The notes under the pieces are model-generated. The model had not been told where the DNA came from, searched no databases, and worked only from the letters and a program-made list of their open reading frames with translations. DNA of 64,000 nucleotides from Eikenella corrodens (GTDB lineage Bacteria > Pseudomonadota > Gammaproteobacteria > Burkholderiales > Neisseriaceae), in assembly GCF_900187105.1 (NCBI RefSeq), contig NZ_LT906482.1:1364001-1428000 (forward strand). Direction: 5' to 3'. Position numbers and translations under genes: made by a program. Shown here piece by piece: positions 59,372 to 64,000 of the stretch (its first letter is position 1; every line of letters starts with the position of its first letter).

Positions 59372-60265
59372 ATGATTGAAATACAGGAAATTACCTATCG
59401 ATACCCGCAGGCGCAGGAAAACGCGCTCAATAGCGTGAGCCTGCCGATAGTCGAAGGGGCAGCGCTGGGCCTGCTCGGTCCCAACGGCGCGGGCAAAACC
59501 ACGCTAATGTCGCTTTTGGCCGGGCTGTTGCCGGTGCAGGGCGGGCAGATTTTGTTTGACGGCGTGCCGCTGGGCAGGCTGCCGGCCAAAGAGCGGCAGC
59601 GTATTTCGCTGGTGCCGCAGGATTTTGCCTTTTATCCCCTGCTTTCGGTGTGGGACAATATGCGCTTTTTCGCCGCACTGTATGCCGTGCGCGACGAAGG
59701 CTACCTGAAAACCTTGCTGGAGCAGACCGGCCTGGCTGCACACCGCGCCAAGTTGGCCAAACACCTCTCCGGCGGCCTGAAGCGGCGCTTAAACTTCGCC
59801 ATCGGCCTCATCAACCGACCCAAGCTGATTTTTTTGGACGAAATCACCGTGGGCATCGACCCCGAATCGCGCCGCTTTATTTTGGACAGCGTGGCCGCGC
59901 TCACGCAGCAGGGCATCACGGTGGTGTACACCTCGCATTATTTGCAGGAAATCGAGCTGTTGTGCCGCGATATTGCGCTGCTGCACGGCGGACGGCTGGT
60001 GTATCACGGCGGCCTGCATGAGGTGTTGCGCCAAGGCGGGCAATCCGGCTTGGCTTTGCGCACCATGCCGCCGCTGCCCGATGCCGAACTGGCCGCGTTG
60101 CAAGGCCGCCGCGCCGCCGCCGGCACGCTGCATTTCGATACCGATGCGCCCGCCGAGCTGCTGGCCGCACTGCAAGATAAAGGCTATGCCGCCGAAGCCT
60201 GCCGTTTCGGTTTTGCCTCGCTGGAAAGCTTTTATTTGGACTTCTTGGCCAAACAGGCTACCTGA
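59372..60265 (+). CDS. ABC transporter ATP-binding protein
   Basis: A 297-residue ATPase of an ABC-2 type exporter. Walker A GPNGAGKTT (~36-44), Q-loop PQDFAFYP (~80-87), signature LSGGLKRRL (~133-141), Walker B LIFLDEITVGIDP (~152-164; the glutamate follows as usual), H-loop TSHYLQEIE. C-terminal ~70 residues are an accessory domain. A DUS is translated inside and the stop (CAG GCT ACC TGA) lies in another. Its membrane partner begins 60 bases downstream but is broken by a prophage. Confidence 0.88.
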   Translation: MIEIQEITYRYPQAQENALNSVSLPIVEGAALGLLGPNGAGKTTLMSLLAGLLPVQGGQILFDGVPLGRLPAKERQRISLVPQDFAFYPLLSVWDNMRFFAALYAVRDEGYLKTLLEQTGLAAHRAKLAKHLSGGLKRRLNFAIGLINRPKLIFLDEITVGIDPESRRFILDSVAALTQQGITVVYTSHYLQEIELLCRDIALLHGGRLVYHGGLHEVLRQGGQSGLALRTMPPLPDAELAALQGRRAAAGTLHFDTDAPAELLAALQDKGYAAEACRFGFASLESFYLDFLAKQAT

Positions 60266-60325
60266 AAACCATAAAATGAATATGATCAAACCCATGCAAG
60301 CATCCCATCCCATAAGGCCGGCCTC

Positions 60326-60853
60326 ATGTTAGCCGCCGCCATTGCCAAAGAACTCAAGCTACTCAGCCGCGACCTGCACGGCGTGGCCGTGCTGTTTGTG
60401 ATGCCGATTCTGTTTATGCTGATTATGTCGGCCGCCTTGAGCAGTAGCCGGGAAAACCTCAATCCCGACGCGCAAATCGTGCTGCTCGGCAAACCCGACA
60501 GCCGGCTCAACCAACAGTTTCTGCAAGCCCTGCAAAACGAGAATCTGAAAGTGCAGCTGGCCGATGAAAGCCGCCTGGCCGATTTTCAGGTAGCCTTACA
60601 GCGCGGCGAGGCCGATTTGCTGCTGCTCAATCCAAACGATGAAACCACCCCGCTGGAAAAAGAACAGCCCTTGCGCTTGTGGCTCCAGCCCGATGCCGAC
60701 CGCGGCTGGCTGCTCGGCATCAAAGGCCTGATGCGCCAGCACTACACCCAGGCACGCCTGGCGCAATACTTTGATGTGTGGGGAGGTGGTTATTTTTGCA
60801 CTGGGATGGCCGGAGGCAAAAACGGCGAAAAACTTTATCAGGTGCGGATTTGA
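60326..60853 (+). pseudogene. ABC-2 type permease, truncated by a Mu-like prophage
   Basis: From ATG 60326 the frame shows a cytoplasmic start, one transmembrane helix (~19-38, VAVLFVMPILFMLIMSA) and a large extracytoplasmic part (~40-150), the N-terminal layout of ABC-2 exporters of ~370 residues. After ARLAQYFD (~150) the frame passes into prophage sequence and ends at 60853. The remaining five helices expected for the family are missing. The exporter is presumably non-functional. The other fragment should lie at the far end of the prophage, outside the window. Confidence 0.8.
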
Positions 60854-60929
60854 GCGAAGCTGGGGCAAGAAAAAACTTGCACCAGCTTTTGCTTTAGTTT
60901 GATAAAAAATGCGTTATCTTTTGCACCGG
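60794..60929. promoter_or_regulatory. Repeated sites at the phage left end (transposase binding, putative)
   Basis: TTTTGCACTGG (60794), CCGCACCTGA as complement (60838-60847), CTTGCACCAG (60876) and TTTTGCACCGG (60919) are variants of one motif within 135 bases. Multiple short sites in this position are expected for binding of a MuA-type transposase. Confidence 0.5.
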
Positions 60930-60997
60930 AATAAGTGGGGATTAAACGCTTTTAAAGCAGAATTTAAGCAATTATGGTTTTATCAGGAGGCGGGCAT

Positions 60998-61813
60998 TTA
61001 AAGAGCACGGCCAAGCCAAACCACTTTGCCAATAATAGATACATTACTGCTGGCGGCATCCCCATTTTCCAGTGGTACCGTGAACGGCTGATATTCCTGA
61101 TTGGCACTGGTGATCAGCAAAGAATCAGGCAGGCGTTGAACGCGTTTGACAAAAATCTCGTTACCGATGCGCAAGGCATACAGACCATCAGAGGCCTCGG
61201 TTTGGCTGTGATCGACCAAGATGGCATCTTTATCATTTAGCACACCAACCATGCTGTCGCCTTTAACCATGACCACTGTCAGCGTGGAAAAATCAGATGT
61301 AATGTAGCTCTCTAGCCAATCGCGGCGGAAGGCGAGGCAGGATTTTGGCCGGTCGTTATCCACCCAAGCACCTTGCCCAGCAGATACAGATACATCATAG
61401 AACGGGATGAAGACAAATTCATCAATATCTACAGCATTCCCATTTACATCTAATGGCTGAGTGCTGCCTATCCGGCTTATACGTCTAGCTTCTTGCAGAC
61501 TTTTTACTATCTGATCAGTCTTCTTCAACTGCTCTTGCAGTATTCGCTGCCCTTCCTGCTCTAATTCGTCAGAAATACTTTGCTCTCCTTCTAAATAGGG
61601 AGCACCTTGCCCTGTGGCCAGCCATAACAGGTTCACTTGAGAGGCGTCAGCGATTTTGATCAGGTTAGTGGTACTGGGCTCTGCACCCTCTTTAACCCAT
61701 TTTGTGGCCGTTGGGTAGGCAACATCCACTCTTCTTGCCAGTTCGGAGACGCTACCAAGCCTCTTTACGACTATCTCCATGCGCTTCGCAAACTCAACGT
61801 TAAAGTTTTCCAT
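60998..61813 (-). CDS. Mu-like prophage repressor (HTH plus S24 peptidase-like domain)
   Basis: A 271-residue repressor. N-terminal helix-turn-helix (~18-48: VSELARRVDVAYPTATKWVKEG), a linker (~75-125), then a LexA/CI-type C-terminal domain (~135-260). The autocleavage pair is Ser in VVMVKGDSMVGVL (~190-202) and Lys in LYALRIGNEIFVKRVQ (~214-229); a possible cleavage site lies at Ala-Gly (VSAGQGAW ~144-151). This suggests DNA-damage-inducible lysogeny. It reads leftward, divergent from the Ner-like gene. Confidence 0.85.
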   Translation of the reverse strand: MENFNVEFAKRMEIVVKRLGSVSELARRVDVAYPTATKWVKEGAEPSTTNLIKIADASQVNLLWLATGQGAPYLEGEQSISDELEQEGQRILQEQLKKTDQIVKSLQEARRISRIGSTQPLDVNGNAVDIDEFVFIPFYDVSVSAGQGAWVDNDRPKSCLAFRRDWLESYITSDFSTLTVVMVKGDSMVGVLNDKDAILVDHSQTEASDGLYALRIGNEIFVKRVQRLPDSLLITSANQEYQPFTVPLENGDAASSNVSIIGKVVWLGRAL

Positions 61814-61844
61814 ACGAAGACTAACCTCAACCTATAAATAACTA

Positions 61845-61970
61845 TAACGTTAATCTTAGAATATTTTATTCTTTAAATCATATATTTATAGCCAAACCTA
61901 ATAAAATCTCATAAATTTTAAGTTTAACGATATAAATTTTACTTGCTAATTTTAAGTTTAACGCTATAAT
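61845..61970. promoter_or_regulatory. Operator/promoter region of the Mu-like prophage
   Basis: AT-rich divergent region. ATTTTAAGTTTAACG occurs twice as direct repeats (61915-61929 and 61949-61963). TAACGTTA (61845-61852) and CGTTAAA inside the repressor start (61798-61804) are related half-sites. A perfect TATAAT (61965-61970) with TTGCTA (61944-61949, 15 bases) or ACTTGC (61941, 18 bases) is a plausible early promoter, overlapping the second repeat, so a repressor bound there would block it. Confidence 0.6.
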
Positions 61971-62017
61971 ACCTACATCTAGTCAATTCCCCAACTGACA
62001 AAAAATAGGTATTCAAG

Positions 62018-62296
62018 ATGAAAAAAAATACAGCTCAAAAAGCAACACCGGAGCTTTTGGATTGGCACCGTGCAGACATCATTGCTGCGCTGAAAAAACG
62101 GGGTTGGTCGATTCGCGCACTAGCAGCACAAGCCAACGTGCATCCAACCACTCTTTATGGTGCCTTAATCAAACCTTATCCCAAAAGCGAACGGGTCATT
62201 GCTGATGCGCTGGGCATGAAGCCAGAACAAATTTGGCCACAACGGTATGCGGCACGAAATTTCCAGCCTGTATTGCGCCGTACGTGTAATGCGTAA
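62018..62296 (+). CDS. Ner/Nlp-like winged HTH regulator
   Basis: A 92-residue small DNA-binding protein. DWHRADIIAALKKRGWSIRALAAQANVHPTTLYGAL (~15-50) and the following P-K-S-E-R-V-I-A-D-A-L-G...IWPQRY (~53-76) match the Ner family of phage Mu and bacterial Nlp. In Mu, Ner shuts down early and repressor transcription to commit to lytic growth. First rightward gene, 48 bases after the TATAAT. Confidence 0.88.
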   Translation: MKKNTAQKATPELLDWHRADIIAALKKRGWSIRALAAQANVHPTTLYGALIKPYPKSERVIADALGMKPEQIWPQRYAARNFQPVLRRTCNA

Positions 62297-62361
62297 ATGT
62301 ATTGTACGGATAACAGGCTAAAAAATCACGAATTTAAATTCTCGATTGATGAATTTTTACC

Positions 62362-62841
62362 ATGAGAACCATCAGACGACAGGCGAAAGCCACCTCTCTA
62401 GACCATGCGATTGAGCTGGCCAAACGGCATGCTAAAGAACAGCACCGTCCATCTAAAGTGATGGCCGACCTGATGGGGGTGGAGCTTAAAACCTATTACC
62501 GCTGGCTGTTGGATAACACTTTGCCACTCAATCGGATAGCCCAGTTTGAGGCGCTAACAGGCAGCCGTTTTATTAGCGAATACCTAAGCGTACTGCATGG
62601 AGACCGGGTGGTGATTGAAATCCCGCGCGGGCGTAAGGGTAAAGCGGCAGATATGGCACAAGTACAGAGCCAAACAGCCGAGGCTTTGGCACTGTTGGCT
62701 AAATGGCACGAAGACGGCAGCGGTATAAACGAGACCATTGCAGCTTTAACCAATGTGTTGGCTTTGCTGGCCTATCAGCGTGAGAACGTGAAAAAGGCCG
62801 GCAATCCGGAATTGGATTTTGGGGATGAAAGCCATGAGTGA
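62362..62841 (+). CDS. Mu-like phage early protein of unknown function
   Basis: A 159-residue soluble protein between ner and the transposase. An N-terminal region (~10-60: HAIELAKRHAKEQ...VMADLMGVELKTYYRWL) looks like a helix-turn-helix. The C-terminal half is helical and acidic. No known family recognised. It overlaps the transposase start by eight bases, so the two are translationally coupled. Confidence 0.65.
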   Translation: MRTIRRQAKATSLDHAIELAKRHAKEQHRPSKVMADLMGVELKTYYRWLLDNTLPLNRIAQFEALTGSRFISEYLSVLHGDRVVIEIPRGRKGKAADMAQVQSQTAEALALLAKWHEDGSGINETIAALTNVLALLAYQRENVKKAGNPELDFGDESHE

Positions 62842-64000
62842 ATATTTAAGTGCGGCTGAATTAGCGCAGCTCAGCATCCCCTCGCTACCTAAAACCCCTA
62901 AAGGTATCTCCGATAAAGCTAAGCGCGAATATTGGCCGAACCGCAGACGTGCGCAACGCGGCGGCGGTGTGGAATACCAAGTGGCCGGGCTACCTGAAGA
63001 AATCCAAGCGGCGGTACGGGAGCGGCAGGCAGAGCAGTTGCTGGCTCAATCACAGCCGGCGGTGCTGCCGAGCGTGGCCAAGGCCAAGCGGCCGGTGGCG
63101 GTGCGGCGGATGGAGCAGCTGGGGCTGCCGATTGACGACTATGCGATGGGTTTGAACGACAAGCAGCGCGACTGCGCCCATGCGCGGATGGCTCTGGCGG
63201 CGGAGGTATTGCGGCTGCATGAGGTAACCGGCTTTGGGATTACGGATGCGGTGCAGTTTGTGGTGCGGCAGGTGGAAAGTGGGCAGTTATCGGAATCGCT
63301 GGCTTATTTGGTGCCGGTGGCCAATGCCCGCGCAAACAACCAACGCGGCATTAGTGTACGCACGCTGAAAGGCTGGGTGGCGGCCTACCGCGCCGCCGGC
63401 TCGCCCAATGCGCGGTTGGCCGCTTTGGCACCGCGCCCGACCAAAACAGAGACGCCGGTGGTGCAGATTGCCTGGCTGGCCGACTTTATGGCGCACCACT
63501 GCCGCCCGAGCGCCCCGAAGCTGGCGCACAGCTATCAGGAATTTGCCAAAGGCTGGCTGGCTACCCAACCGGCCTACGAGCTGCCGAGCTTGGATACGGT
63601 GCGGCGGGTGTGGAAAAAGCTGCCGCAGATTATGCAGCAGCGCGGGCGGATGACGGGTGCGGCCTACAAATCGCTGCTGCCCTATATCCGGCGCGACTGG
63701 CAGGCTTTACGGCCAAATGATGTGTGGATCGGCGACGGCCACAGCTTTAAAGCCAAGGTGCAGTACCGCAAGATGGACAGCGCATTTAACGCATGGCGGC
63801 AGGGCAAGGAATTGACACCCGAGCAGCAGCGCTACAAGGCCAAGCTGCCGAGCTGGCAGCAGTTTATGGCGGATGTGATGCAGTGCATCGCCGATTACAA
63901 CAACCGGCCGCACAGCGAGCTGCCGAGAAACGCCGAGGGCGTGCACTACACCCCGCTGCAATACCGCGACCTGCGGATGCAGCAGGAAAACCTCGCCCCC
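62834..64000 (+). pseudogene. MuA-like transposase, internally deleted (runs past the window end)
   Basis: Open from ATG 62834 through the window end (389 codons, no stop). N-terminal DNA-binding part (1-~290) and PNDVWIGDGHSFKAKV (~294-309) with the first catalytic Asp (301) are as in Mu transposases. In those enzymes a second Asp and a Glu follow with more than 100 residues between. Here the frame jumps at ~310 directly to YRKMDSAFNAW...LTPEQQRYKAKLPSWQQFM...YNNRPHSELP, a region normally lying well after the catalytic Glu. The DDE triad is therefore incomplete although the frame stays open. Confidence 0.75.

Larger units (their letters stand above)
60775..64000. mobile_element. Left end of a Mu-like prophage
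   Basis: Begins near 60775 (a TG is expected at the first base; the exact end is uncertain within a few bases) and continues past the window. Seen in order: transposase-binding-site-like repeats, a CI-type repressor (leftward), an operator/promoter region, a Ner-like regulator, an unknown early gene and the A transposase. This is the left arm order of phage Mu. It has almost no uptake sequences; the sole near match is at ~62988. Confidence 0.88.

Overview
The window comes from a chromosome of the family Neisseriaceae, most probably Eikenella. The strongest evidence is the 12-mer AGGCTACCTGAA / TTCAGGTAGCCT. I count roughly one hundred exact or near-exact copies by eye, often as inverted pairs that act as terminators. 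From published knowledge this is the Eikenella dialect of the neisserial DNA uptake sequence (DUS). Gene content (comP, pilZ, hpnD/hpnE, metNIQ, lldD), Correia-like repeats and an IS1016/IS1595-type insertion sequence agree. GC is moderately high; a few AT-rich islands stand out.

Layout. 1-9.2 kb: end of an rRNA methyltransferase-like gene, rhlE, rluB, recO, a DUF711 gene, pdxJ, an AT-rich pilin-like gene, the DUS-receptor pilin comP, a small unknown gene, exonuclease III and a small acidic protein. 9.2-14.8 kb: an amber-interrupted YgfX-like gene, a DUF302 gene, then folC-SPOR-cvpA-purF. 15-19 kb: a DUF2262-like protein, a membrane protein, hpnD-hpnE (squalene synthesis) and a hairpin-rich non-coding element. 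19-29.4 kb: plsY, folB, yidB, an acetoin reductase, metQ-metI-metN, eno-ftsB, a 30-residue lipoprotein, an EamA transporter, yicC and hpt. 29.4-36.3 kb: a secreted protein, lldD, a lipoprotein, mutS and mltA.

36.5-40.8 kb is the most distinctive stretch: a tight five-gene operon with a FimV-like protein, a degenerate receiver protein, a Ras-like GTPase and two roadblock-type proteins, followed by ftsY and recN. 44-56 kb: aroA, tatD, pilZ, an IS inserted exactly at the holB stop codon, holB, a DedA protein, ettA, dgt, galE, an Opa-like barrel and a small secreted protein. 55.8-60.3 kb: pta, butanediol dehydrogenase and an ABC ATPase. From about 60.77 kb to the window end lies the left end of a Mu-like prophage. 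It truncates the ABC permease partner gene. It carries a repressor, operators, a Ner-like regulator and a transposase gene with an apparent internal deletion of most of its catalytic core.

Together the window shows housekeeping genes heavily seeded with DUS, the receptor that reads those DUS, a type IV pilus-related gene set (comP, pilin paralogue, pilZ, FimV/GTPase operon), and small mobile or repetitive elements (Correia-like, IS, Mu-like phage). No tRNA, rRNA or CRISPR array was recognised.
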